From Candidatus Woesearchaeota archaeon (GTDB taxonomy: Archaea; Nanobdellota; Nanobdellia; SCGC-AAA011-G17; ARS1403): a DNA stretch of 34,121 nucleotides. Where the stretch lies: contig JAGVZL010000014.1 in assembly GCA_018302505.1 (NCBI GenBank), forward strand, positions 1 to 34,121, in the 5' to 3' direction. Below the pieces are notes generated by a model. That model searched no databases, had not been told where the DNA came from, and saw only the letters and a program-made list of their open reading frames with translations. Within the stretch, counting starts at the first letter, position 1, and every line of letters begins with the position of its first letter. Below, piece by piece: positions 5,935 through 12,951 of this stretch. The translations under genes were made by a program, and so were the position numbers.

Positions 5935-6033
5935 AAACTAATAGAAAACCTTTTAAACGGAAAAACAAAGAATTTTCTTCATAGAAAGGGCGTTCATAAC
6001 ATAAGTTTTGCAAAGCTTTTTCTAAAAGATTCT

Positions 6034-6240
6034 ATGGGAAAAGGACAAGGAACAATAGGAAGATTTGGAGTAAGGTATGGTAGAACTCCAAAAACTAAAT
6101 TAAAAAAAATAGAAGCTAAGCAAAAAGCTACTTATGTGTGCCCATCATGCTCATACAAAAAAGTAAAAAGATTATTCATAGGAGTATGGCAATGCTCAAA
6201 ATGTAATCATAAATTTGCCGGAAAAGCTTACGAGGTTTAA
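6034..6240 (+). CDS. rpl37ae: Large-subunit ribosomal protein L37Ae (eL43)
   Basis: 68 residues, slightly shorter than most family members. The basic N-terminus GRFGVRYGRTPKTKLKKIE is followed by the zinc ribbon Cys36-x2-Cys39 and Cys54-x2-Cys57 with the family's GVWQCSKCNHKFAGKAYE ending. It binds 23S rRNA in the large subunit. It is one base upstream of the gene for RNA polymerase subunit Rpo12, followed by prefoldin beta: a conserved archaeal gene string, so the three are almost surely co-transcribed. A TATA-like CCTTTTAAACGG is at 5947-5958. Confidence 0.95.
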   Translation: MGKGQGTIGRFGVRYGRTPKTKLKKIEAKQKATYVCPSCSYKKVKRLFIGVWQCSKCNHKFAGKAYEV

Positions 6241-6241
6241 T

Positions 6242-6379
6242 ATGGCTCAATATAAATGCATAGATTGTGGAAAAATAATAAAACAGGAATATGTCAAAAA
6301 GAATATCAGATGCCCTTACTGTGGAAGTAAAATTCTATTCAAAGCCAATATTGTTTCTTCAACTCATATAGCAAGATGA
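6242..6379 (+). CDS. rpo12: DNA-directed RNA polymerase subunit P (Rpo12)
   Basis: 45 residues: MAQYKCIDCGK, then IRCPYCGSKILFKAN. Two CxxC pairs (CIDC and CPYC) form the single zinc ribbon of Rpo12/RpoP, and YxCxxCGK and IRCPYCGxxI are family signatures. It is a small subunit that helps hold together the Rpo3/Rpo10/Rpo11 platform. Stop overlaps the next start (ATGA at 6376-6379), so translation of prefoldin beta is coupled. Confidence 0.95.
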   Translation: MAQYKCIDCGKIIKQEYVKKNIRCPYCGSKILFKANIVSSTHIAR

Positions 6380-6708
6380 ATATCCAAAAAGAACATGAAG
6401 AAAAAATAGAAGAAATTCAGTTATTGGAACAGTCTTTGCAAAGTTTATTGCAGCAAAAACAAAGATTTCAAAATGAACAGATTGAAATTGAAAACGCTTT
6501 AAATGAATTAAATAAAACTAAATCAAAACCTTATAAAATAATAAATGGAATTATGTTCGAAGCAGAACCAGAAGATTTAAAAAAAGAATTATTCTCAAAA
6601 AAAGAAGTAATTGATATAAGAATTAAAAGTATAAACAAACAAGAACAAGAAAAAAGAAAAAAAGCAGAAATATTACAAAAAGAGGTATTAAAGGGAATTA
6701 AATCTTAG
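6376..6708 (+). CDS. pfdB: Prefoldin beta subunit
   Basis: 110 residues. Two long coiled-coil helices (~1-50 and ~72-108) flank a short hairpin with INGIMFEAEPEDLKKEL, the hallmark of beta-type prefoldin (usual length ~115-120). Prefoldin is a hexameric jellyfish-shaped cytosolic chaperone (two alpha, four beta) that delivers unfolded proteins to the thermosome. The operon with L37Ae and Rpo12 is the standard archaeal context. The start ATG overlaps the Rpo12 stop. Confidence 0.92.
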   Translation: MNIQKEHEEKIEEIQLLEQSLQSLLQQKQRFQNEQIEIENALNELNKTKSKPYKIINGIMFEAEPEDLKKELFSKKEVIDIRIKSINKQEQEKRKKAEILQKEVLKGIKS

Positions 6709-6730
6709 CACCTCTACAGGAGAAAATAAA

Positions 6731-6979
6731 ATGGTCAATGGTATCACGCAAGAGGTACTTGCCGAGTTTGAAAAAATTATTGTTGATGAAAGCGTGCCTA
6801 AAAATATCAAATTAAAAATAAATGAATTAATTTCTATGTTTGATGACAATGAGACAACACCAGAATGCAAGAACAATAGAGCTTTGCAGGAATTAGATGA
6901 GATATCAGAAGAATCAAATGTGCCTGAACATGTTAGGACGCATATATGGAGTATAGTTTCACTATTAGAAAGTGCGTAA
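6731..6979 (+). CDS. UPF0147 family protein
   Basis: 82 residues. ESVPKNIKLKINELISMF, then RALQELDEISEESNVPEHVR, then IWSIVSLLES is the pattern of the archaeal UPF0147 family: two similar helical halves, each with a (S/N)VP motif. The function is unknown. The protein is acidic and soluble. It starts 22 bases after prefoldin beta and may belong to the same transcript. Confidence 0.85.
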   Translation: MVNGITQEVLAEFEKIIVDESVPKNIKLKINELISMFDDNETTPECKNNRALQELDEISEESNVPEHVRTHIWSIVSLLESA

Positions 6980-7000
6980 CAATCATTAAAGAATAGAAAT

Positions 7001-7014
7001 CTTTATATATAAAC
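7001..7014 (+). promoter_or_regulatory. TATA box of the sepF gene
   Basis: CTTTATATATAAAC lies about 25 bases before the start region. A GGGG run (7027-7030) a few bases before ATG 7035 could act as a weak ribosome binding site. Confidence 0.5.
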
Positions 7015-7034
7015 ACCTATATTATAGGGGTAAA

Positions 7035-7463
7035 ATGAAAGATGCATTCTCAAGATTAAAGGACAGGATAATGGGTCAAATAAACGAAGATTCAGATAAT
7101 CTTCCAGAAGAACAGTATTTAGAAATAAACCCGTCAGAAGTGATAGATTCTAAGGCAAAAATAATGGTTAGACCATTTATAATAAAAGAATTTCAGGATA
7201 TTAAACCTGCTTTAGATGGTTTAAGAGAAGGTCATACAATAGCTTTAGTTAATATTAAACCTTTAAAAGATAAAGATATTGTTGAATTAAAAAGGGCAGT
7301 TAATAAATTAAAGAAAACTTGTGATGCTATAGAGGGAGATATTGCCGGTTTTGGAGAAGACTGGTTAGTTGCGACTCCATCATTTGCAAAAGTGCACAGG
7401 CAGACATCAGTAAGCACTCAAAGAACATCTGGAATTATTGAAGATGACGATAAGGATTTTTAA
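7035..7463 (+). CDS. sepF: Archaeal SepF-like cell division protein
   Basis: 142 residues. Short amphipathic N-terminal helix (residues 2-16, with AFSRLKDRIMG), typical of the SepF membrane anchor. Then a linker and a DUF552/SepF core: KIMVRPFIIKEFQDIKPAL, then GHTIALVNIKPLKDKD, then LKRAVNKLKKTCDAIEGDIA and GFGEDWLVATP. In archaea SepF links FtsZ to the membrane at the division site. No FtsZ gene is in the window. The acidic C-terminal tail (EDDDKDF) is variable. Confidence 0.9.
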   Translation: MKDAFSRLKDRIMGQINEDSDNLPEEQYLEINPSEVIDSKAKIMVRPFIIKEFQDIKPALDGLREGHTIALVNIKPLKDKDIVELKRAVNKLKKTCDAIEGDIAGFGEDWLVATPSFAKVHRQTSVSTQRTSGIIEDDDKDF

Positions 7464-7506
7464 ACTCACGTAAAGTTTTTAAATCTAATTCTTTTTTTCT
7501 TAAAAT

Positions 7507-8025
7507 ATGTCACCAGAATTAAAAGATCAAAAATGCCCAATATGTGGGAAGGACAAATTAACCTTAACAGAAGAAGATTATGATATCCCTCATTTTGGAA
7601 AATGCTTTTTAATGACAATGCATTGCGATTCCTGCCACTATCATACATCTGATGTTGAAAGTGAAGAAAATAAAGGTCCAATAAAGATAACTTTTGAGGT
7701 TGAAAAAGAAGAGGATATGAGGGTAAGGGTTATAAAATCTTCAGAAGCTGCGGTAAAAATTCCTCAAATGCATATGTCAATGGAACCCGGAACAGCATCA
7801 ACCGGTTTTCTATCTAATATTGAAGGCTTATTAAACAGATTTAAAAAAATAATAGAGTCCGAAAGAGATAATGCTGAAGACCAGTCTATAAGAAAAAAGG
7901 CAAAAAATCTGTTAAAAAAATTATGGAAAGTTGAGTTAGGAGAGGAAAAATTAAAGATAATTATAGAGGATCCATCTGGAAATTCAGCAATAGTCTCAGA
8001 TAGGGCCGAAACCAAAAAATTATAG
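7507..8025 (+). CDS. ZPR1-type zinc finger protein
   Basis: 172 residues. The zinc finger CPICGKDKLTLTEEDYDIPH, then GKCFLMTMHCDSCHYHTSDV has the C-x2-C plus C-x2-C layout of the ZPR1 family, followed by the conserved beta domain (PIKITFEVEKEEDMRVRVIKS and IPQMHMSMEPGTASTG) and a helical part (EGLLNRFKKIIES). In eukaryotes ZPR1 acts with elongation factor 1A; archaeal homologues carry a single copy of the module, as here. The archaeal role is not settled. Confidence 0.87.
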   Translation: MSPELKDQKCPICGKDKLTLTEEDYDIPHFGKCFLMTMHCDSCHYHTSDVESEENKGPIKITFEVEKEEDMRVRVIKSSEAAVKIPQMHMSMEPGTASTGFLSNIEGLLNRFKKIIESERDNAEDQSIRKKAKNLLKKLWKVELGEEKLKIIIEDPSGNSAIVSDRAETKKL

Positions 8026-8055
8026 GAAAAATTTATAAATAAGGTTATTCTTATT

Positions 8056-8310
8056 ATGAAATTCGAAACATCTAAAATCACGGAAAGAGGACAAATTACA
8101 ATACCTGAAAACTTTAGAAAAAAATATGGGTTTATGAGTGGAGATAAAGTTTTATTTATTGAAGAAAATAAAGGTCTATTTTTAAGACCCGCTAGAAAAA
8201 TTGATTTTAAAGAACTAAACAGGATACTAGAAAAAACAAAAAAAATAAAACCCAGATATAATCTAAGTGCTGGAGAAATGGACAAAATAAATGAGGGACT
8301 ATTTAGATGA
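8056..8310 (+). CDS. AbrB/SpoVT-type antitoxin
   Basis: 84 residues. The N-terminus SKITERGQITIPENFRKKYG plus SGDKVLFIEENKGLFLRP is the swapped-hairpin AbrB DNA-binding fold (residues ~5-50). The C-terminal tail (~55-84) would wrap the toxin. ATGA overlap with the PIN gene downstream gives the usual antitoxin-first VapBC arrangement. Expected to repress its own operon and block the RNase. A TATA-like AAATTTATAAATAAGG is at 8029-8044. Confidence 0.87.
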   Translation: MKFETSKITERGQITIPENFRKKYGFMSGDKVLFIEENKGLFLRPARKIDFKELNRILEKTKKIKPRYNLSAGEMDKINEGLFR

Positions 8311-8684
8311 ATTTTATAGATGCAAATATTCTAGCATATGCTTTTTATGATAATGAAAATAGAGAAAAATGTATAAAGATAGTGAAAGGTGGTGGAATCG
8401 TTGATAGTTTATGTTTAATAGAGGCTTTTAATATTATTGAACTACAAACAAAAAATAGGAAAATTGCTGTTGAATCCATTATGTCTTTAATGAAAATTAA
8501 TTTGGAGATTGTTGATATTAACGTTAATGTTGTCTTTGAAACGTTAAAAAAATCAGAAAGATATAGTAAACTAAAATTCCTAGATTTGATTCATTATGTT
8601 ATTGCCTTGAATTGTGAATGTAGAGAAATAATAAGTTATGACAAAGATTTCAATAATCTAGAGATAAAGAAGATAGAGCCATAA
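8307..8684 (+). CDS. vapC: VapC-type PIN ribonuclease toxin
   Basis: 125 residues. Catalytic acids of the PIN fold are in place: Asp5 (FIDANIL), Glu39 (LIEAFNII), Asp93 (FLDLIHY) and Asp112/114 (SYDKDF). Start overlaps the AbrB-like antitoxin stop by 4 bases. Members cut tRNA or rRNA in a Mg-dependent way when freed from the antitoxin. Lies between ZPR1 and glycyl-tRNA synthetase, among housekeeping genes, so it looks stably kept. Confidence 0.85.
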   Translation: MNFIDANILAYAFYDNENREKCIKIVKGGGIVDSLCLIEAFNIIELQTKNRKIAVESIMSLMKINLEIVDINVNVVFETLKKSERYSKLKFLDLIHYVIALNCECREIISYDKDFNNLEIKKIEP

Positions 8685-8691
8685 TACAAAA

Positions 8692-8702
8692 AAGTTATAA
8701 AG
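8692..8702 (+). promoter_or_regulatory. TATA box of glyS
   Basis: AAGTTATAAAG sits about 25-30 bases before ATG 8725, consistent with a leaderless transcript. Confidence 0.5.
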
Positions 8703-8724
8703 ATAAGTTCTATTATTTCTATCA

Positions 8725-10242
8725 ATGATATCCATAGATGATATAGCTGCATTTTGTAGAAGACGTGGTTTTGTCTATCCTAATTCTGAGATTTATGGAG
8801 GTTTAGCAGGTATATTCGATTACGGTCCAGTAGGAGTTGAACTAAAAAATAATATCAAAAAAGAATGGTGGAAATTCCACGTCCAAAGCAGAGAAGATAC
8901 TGTGGGGATTGACGGTTCAATAATATCCCATCCGAAGATATGGAAAGCTTCAGGTCATTCTGATTCCTTTGAAGATATAATGGTTGAAGATTCTAAAACT
9001 AAGGAATTATTTAGGGCAGACCTGTTAGTTGAAGAATTTTTAAAAGAGTCTATGGATGGCAAAACAAGAGAGGAATTATGGAAATTGATTCAGCAGCATA
9101 AAATAAAATCCCATAAAGGTAATGAACTATCAAAACCAAAGGGATTTAACTTAATGTTCTCAACAGATGTCGGTCCAAAGAATCCAATAAAAGCTTACTT
9201 AAGACCTGAAACCGCACAATTAATTTTTACTAATTTTAAACTAATAACAGAGAATTCAAGATTGAAACTGCCTTTTGGAATAGCCCAGATTGGAAAGGCC
9301 TTCAGAAATGAAATTGCTGCTAGGAATTTTTTATTTAGATGTAGAGAATTCGAACAGATGGAGATAGAATACTTCACAAAACCTAAAGAAACAAAGTGCA
9401 AATTCATAAATGAAGTTGAGGATTATAAATTAAAAATCTACTCGGCTGAGATGCAGGAAAAAGGATCGCCAGAAATAGAAATGACAATAAAACAAGCCTT
9501 GAGTAAAAAAATTTTCAAGAATGAATGGCATGCTTATTGGCTAGCAACAGAGCATAAATGGTTTATTTCTCTGGGAATTAATAAAGACAATCTAAGAATA
9601 AGACAGCACAATAGAAAAGAATTAGCGCATTATTCTTCTGATTGTTGGGATTTAGAATATAAATTTCCTTTTGGATTCAAGGAAGTTGAGGGAATAGCAG
9701 ATAGATCCGATTATGATTTAAAACAGCATATTGAACACTCAAAAAAAGATTTAAGTTTATTTGATGATGAATTAAAGCAAAAAATAGTTCCTTATGTAGT
9801 CGCAGAACCATCTCTGGGTGTAGATCGCGCCTTTTTAATATTTTTATTTGAAGCTTATGAATATAATAAAGAAAGGGAAAACGTGGTTTTGAAATTGCAT
9901 CCGAAATTATCGCCAATAAAAGTCGGAATATTTCCATTAGTGAAAAACAAACCTCAAATTGTGAAAAAAGCAAGAGAAGTTTATGATTTTTTAAAAAATG
10001 AATTTGTTTGTGATTACGATGATAGCGGGTCAATAGGAAGAAGATATTCAAGGCAGGATGAAATCGGTACTTTCTTGGGTTGCACAATAGATTTTGAAAC
10101 ATTAAAAGACAAATCAGTTACTCTTCGTGATAGAGACACAACCAAACAAATTAGAGTAAAAATTGATGAATTAAAAGAAATAATTAAAAAATTAATTAAT
10201 GAAGAAATAAAATTTGAAAAAGCTGGGAAATTAATTAAATAG
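8725..10242 (+). CDS. glyS: Glycyl-tRNA synthetase, archaeal/eukaryotic dimeric type
   Basis: 505 residues, shorter than the ~560-600 common in other archaea. Class II synthetase: N-terminal CRRRGFVYPNSEIYGGLAG and FDYGPVGVELKNNIK with motif 1 (KKEWW); motif 2 around residue 194 (GKAFRNEIAARNFLFR then EFEQMEIEYF); motif 3 around 361-368 (EPSLGVDRAFL). The C-terminal anticodon-binding domain is from ~390 (KVGIFPLVKN, FVCDYDDSGSIGRRYSRQDE, GCTIDF). It charges tRNA-Gly in the cytosol. The RPETAQ motif near residue 156 is also present. The gene is single, with its own TATA box. Confidence 0.96.
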   Translation: MISIDDIAAFCRRRGFVYPNSEIYGGLAGIFDYGPVGVELKNNIKKEWWKFHVQSREDTVGIDGSIISHPKIWKASGHSDSFEDIMVEDSKTKELFRADLLVEEFLKESMDGKTREELWKLIQQHKIKSHKGNELSKPKGFNLMFSTDVGPKNPIKAYLRPETAQLIFTNFKLITENSRLKLPFGIAQIGKAFRNEIAARNFLFRCREFEQMEIEYFTKPKETKCKFINEVEDYKLKIYSAEMQEKGSPEIEMTIKQALSKKIFKNEWHAYWLATEHKWFISLGINKDNLRIRQHNRKELAHYSSDCWDLEYKFPFGFKEVEGIADRSDYDLKQHIEHSKKDLSLFDDELKQKIVPYVVAEPSLGVDRAFLIFLFEAYEYNKERENVVLKLHPKLSPIKVGIFPLVKNKPQIVKKAREVYDFLKNEFVCDYDDSGSIGRRYSRQDEIGTFLGCTIDFETLKDKSVTLRDRDTTKQIRVKIDELKEIIKKLINEEIKFEKAGKLIK

Positions 10243-10314
10243 CAAAAGATATTTAAATGAAAACATATATTAGAAAAGATATAATAACTTAACAAAAAAA
10301 GAGGTGAAAAACAA

Positions 10315-10467
10315 ATGGTAACTATAAAACAACTTGCAAACAAAATAAGAAGTTTGAAAAAACAAGTTAAAAGAGTTGAGCATCAAAAGAAAAGGCTATC
10401 TTCTATGAAGAAAAAATCGCCTAAGAAGAAATCAACTAAGAGAAGAACTTCAAGAAGGAGGAGATAA
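10315..10467 (+). CDS. 50-residue highly basic protein
   Basis: ATG 10315 follows a good Shine-Dalgarno (GAGGTG, 10301-10306). The protein reads MVTIKQLANKIRSLKKQVKR, then VEHQKKRLSSMKKKSPKKK, then TKRRTSRRRR. An N-terminal coiled-coil-like helix (~1-32) is followed by a Lys/Arg-only tail; about half of all residues are basic and none of the tail is acidic. This suggests nucleic-acid binding (chromatin or ribosome-associated). Upstream TATA-like AAGATATTTAAATG lies at 10244-10257, and a T-run (CTTTTTTAAAC, 10484-10494) follows as a possible terminator. I know no named family; alternative roles are possible. Confidence 0.7.
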   Translation: MVTIKQLANKIRSLKKQVKRVEHQKKRLSSMKKKSPKKKSTKRRTSRRRR

Positions 10468-10515
10468 AATACTCCTCATAACTTTTTTAAACTCTTAATT
10501 CTACTAATTTTCTAT

Positions 10516-10586
10516 GGGCTGATAGTCTAATGGTAAAATTCGAGGCTGGCAGTCTTGAGTCCTGGGTTCGATTCCCAGTCAGTCCA
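10516..10586 (+). tRNA. tRNA-Ala (anticodon GGC)
   Basis: Acceptor GGGCTGA/TCAGTCC contains a G3-T70 wobble, the alanine identity pair. Anticodon stem CGAGG/TCTTG encloses CTGGCAG (anticodon GGC); T arm CTGGG-TTCGATT-CCCAG. No intron. Confidence 0.9.
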
Positions 10587-10591
10587 AGAGG

Positions 10592-11242
10592 GTGATACAA
10601 ATAATAAAAGCAATAATATTAGACATTGATGACACAATAATAGATTATAGTAAGATAGTCTCGCATTGTTATCAGCAAACTGCAATTGAACTTGGGCTAA
10701 AAAAAGTTTCAAGGGAAAGAATTTCAAAATATTTCGGAACGCCACATAGCTTAATGTTAAATGATTTATGGAACTACAAAGATGAAAAAAAATTTGAAAG
10801 AATCTTATTCAAGAAAATAAATTCAAAAATAGTCAAGCCGTTTCCGGGTGCAATAGATGTAATAAAGAAGTTATATAAAAAATATGTCTTAGCCTTATTA
10901 AGTTCTAAAAATAAAAAAATAATGTACCCACAATTAAAGCAGATAAATCTTTCAACAAAATATTTCAAATTCGTTTATTCAAAACAGGATACAAAATACA
11001 ATAAACCGGACCCAAGAGTTTTCTCTAAGCCATTAAAAATATTAAAGCTAAAATCATCGGAGATCCTTTATGTTGGAGACTCAAAGTTTGACTGTATAGC
11101 CGCTAAAAAAGCTAAATTAAATTTTGTAGCAGTTTTAACAGGACATTACTCAAAAAAAGAGTTTAGAAAATACAAAGTAAAAAACGATAATATTTTAAAA
11201 TCATTAAGAGACCTACCTAAATGGTTGGATAAAAATGAATGA
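10592..11242 (+). CDS. HAD superfamily hydrolase (phosphatase)
   Basis: 216 residues from a GTG start only five bases after tRNA-Ala; no better start is available. HAD motifs: I, ILDIDDTIID (nucleophile Asp11, Asp13); II, LALLSSKN near residue 102; III, Lys in YNKPDP; IV, ILYVGDSKFDCIAAKKA. The helical cap between residues ~20 and 85 matches phosphoglycolate phosphatase-like subfamily I enzymes. Soluble phosphatase; substrate not predictable. The last eight bases overlap the HIT gene, so the two are co-transcribed. Confidence 0.87.
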   Translation: MIQIIKAIILDIDDTIIDYSKIVSHCYQQTAIELGLKKVSRERISKYFGTPHSLMLNDLWNYKDEKKFERILFKKINSKIVKPFPGAIDVIKKLYKKYVLALLSSKNKKIMYPQLKQINLSTKYFKFVYSKQDTKYNKPDPRVFSKPLKILKLKSSEILYVGDSKFDCIAAKKAKLNFVAVLTGHYSKKEFRKYKVKNDNILKSLRDLPKWLDKNE

Positions 11243-11693
11243 CTGCATTTTTTGTAAAATAGTAAGGGGAGAAATACCTTCTCATAAAATATGGGAAGAT
11301 AAGAATCATCTAGCCCTCCTTACAATATTCCCAAACACAGAGGGTTTTTCAATAGTTATCCAAAAAAAACATTACCCAAGTTACCTATTTGATTTGCCTG
11401 ACAAAGTAATAACGGATTTAATCTTAGCTGCAAAAAAGGTCGCAAAATTATTAGATTCAAAATTAGAAGATGTTGGAAGAACCGGAATGATATTTGAAGG
11501 ATTTGGAGTTGACCATATTCACGCAAAACTATTTCCAATGCACGGCACTGTAGATATGAAAGAATGGAAACCACTAAAATCAAATGTGGATAAATACTTT
11601 AAAAAATATGAAGGTTATATCTCATCGCATGATTATAAAAGAGAAGATGATAAAAAATTAGCAAAGCTGGCTGAAAAGATTAGGAAAAATTAA
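11235..11693 (+). CDS. HIT family nucleotide-binding protein
   Basis: 152 residues. N-terminal CIFCKIVRGEIPSHKIWED with a CxxC (Cys4, Cys7) as in zinc-binding HIT proteins; the histidine triad region is GVDHIHAKLFPMHG. His94 and the expected catalytic His96 are present, while the third triad position is Lys98 instead of His, a variant known in archaeal HIT proteins. Predicted nucleotidyl hydrolase or transferase. Overlaps the HAD gene and ends convergent (4-base overlap) with lgt. Confidence 0.88.
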   Translation: MNDCIFCKIVRGEIPSHKIWEDKNHLALLTIFPNTEGFSIVIQKKHYPSYLFDLPDKVITDLILAAKKVAKLLDSKLEDVGRTGMIFEGFGVDHIHAKLFPMHGTVDMKEWKPLKSNVDKYFKKYEGYISSHDYKREDDKKLAKLAEKIRKN

Positions 11694-12442
11694 GCAGTTA
11701 TTCTTTTATTTTTATATAAAAAATATCCTCCAGCAAGAATCATTATTAAGCTAAAATACTGTCCATCACTTAATCCTAACCACTTAGGATCTTCTCTCAA
11801 AAAGCTAATTAAAAATCTGGTAACTCCCATAAGCAAAACAAATACAAAAAGCAAAACACCTTCTTTTTTCTCAGTTTTTCTAAAGAATAATAAAACTCCA
11901 AAGATTAAAAAGTTTGCTAGAGATTCGTACAACTGAGAAGGATGTCTGCAGCCTAAAATATCCTTAAAATTAACGCACCATGAAACATCTGTGACCGTTC
12001 CATATAACTCACCGTTGATGAAATTAGCAATCCTTCCTATAGCTAAAAATAAAGCAGCGGGAACAACTAAAATATCTCCTAATTTTTTCCATGAAACATT
12101 ATTCTTTCTAACAAAATAAAAAGTGGATAAAATAGCTCCGGTTAAACCGCCATGAAAAGCAACTCCACCTTCCCATAGAGCGAATATCTTAAAGGGATTG
12201 GCAAAATAATAGCCAGGGTCTGAAAACAAAACATGAAACAGTCTAGCACCAATTACAATACTCAAAATCAAATAGACCATATAATTCTCTAATTCTTCTC
12301 TGGAAACATTTAATTTATCCTTAGATTTAATAATAAAATAATAAGTAACTAAAAAACCAAAAGCCCAAGCCAGTCCATAGTATCTTATCTGAAAGTTCCA
12401 TAAATAAAAGAGTACAGGATCTAAATTATGTACAAATGGCAT
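11690..12442 (-). CDS. lgt: Prolipoprotein diacylglyceryl transferase, bacterial type
   Basis: 250 residues, about seven membrane segments. Family landmarks are intact: YYGLAWAFGF near the N-terminus, GARLFHVLF, EGGVAFHGGLTGA (conserved His), the signature LAIGRIANFINGELYG, HPSQLYES, and the final GVTRFLISFLRED. In bacteria Lgt attaches a diacylglyceryl group to the lipobox Cys of secreted lipoproteins. The gene next upstream on the same strand encodes a protein with just such a lipobox. Lgt is rare in archaea, whose lipids are ether-linked, so the substrate lipid here is an open question. It has its own TATA box. Confidence 0.93.
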   Translation of the reverse strand: MPFVHNLDPVLFYLWNFQIRYYGLAWAFGFLVTYYFIIKSKDKLNVSREELENYMVYLILSIVIGARLFHVLFSDPGYYFANPFKIFALWEGGVAFHGGLTGAILSTFYFVRKNNVSWKKLGDILVVPAALFLAIGRIANFINGELYGTVTDVSWCVNFKDILGCRHPSQLYESLANFLIFGVLLFFRKTEKKEGVLLFVFVLLMGVTRFLISFLREDPKWLGLSDGQYFSLIMILAGGYFLYKNKRITA

Positions 12443-12464
12443 ATTTACAATTATTAAAAATTAA

Positions 12465-12476
12465 ATTATATAAATC
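12465..12476 (-). promoter_or_regulatory. TATA box of lgt
   Basis: On the minus strand GATTTATATAAT is about 25-30 bases before the lgt start, so lgt need not depend on read-through from the cupredoxin gene. Confidence 0.45.
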
Positions 12477-12486
12477 TTGTTAAAGC

Positions 12487-12903
12487 TTAATTTACAATCA
12501 GTTTTCCATTCATATTACTGTGCCCATCACCGCATTGTACTGAACAAAAGAAAGTATATTCTCCATTTTTATCTGCAATAAATTCCACGACTGTAGTTTC
12601 ACCAGGTATTAAAATTTCATTAACATTAAATTGGGATATGACAAATCCATGGGTAACATCAATGCTTTTTACATTTAGTTTAATCCTATCCCCTTTATTA
12701 ATTTCAATAATATCAGGCTCAAATCTCCATTGTTTTGCTATTATATTAAATTCCTTTAAATCATCTACAACAGTCTCTTCAATATCCTCAAATCCGGGGG
12801 CTGAAAGTTTTGACACAACTCCACTTTCATCATTAACAATATCTGAATTGCTGGAACACCCAATAATAAAAACTAATAACAACAAAATAAAACATCTTTT
12901 CAT
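12487..12903 (-). CDS. Lipoprotein cupredoxin with CuA-type (COX2-like) site
   Basis: 138 residues. Type II signal peptide: KR, a hydrophobic stretch, then lipobox IIGC (Cys16) followed by SSNS. The mature part is a cupredoxin (residues ~50-138): AKQWRFEPDIIEINKGD, His85 in DVTHGF, and FFCSVQCGDGHSNMNG with Cys120, Cys124, His128 and Met131. This is the CuA ligand set of cytochrome c oxidase subunit II and N2O reductase; the usual Glu between the Cys residues is Val, but that residue binds through its backbone. No transmembrane helices as in true subunit II and no oxidase genes nearby. Likely an outside-facing, lipid-anchored copper electron carrier or copper-handling protein. Confidence 0.85.
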   Translation of the reverse strand: MKRCFILLLLVFIIGCSSNSDIVNDESGVVSKLSAPGFEDIEETVVDDLKEFNIIAKQWRFEPDIIEINKGDRIKLNVKSIDVTHGFVISQFNVNEILIPGETTVVEFIADKNGEYTFFCSVQCGDGHSNMNGKLIVN

Positions 12904-12951
12904 TTTATCACGCCTTCCTAAAATAAAAAATAAAGAAGGTATTAAGCCTTC

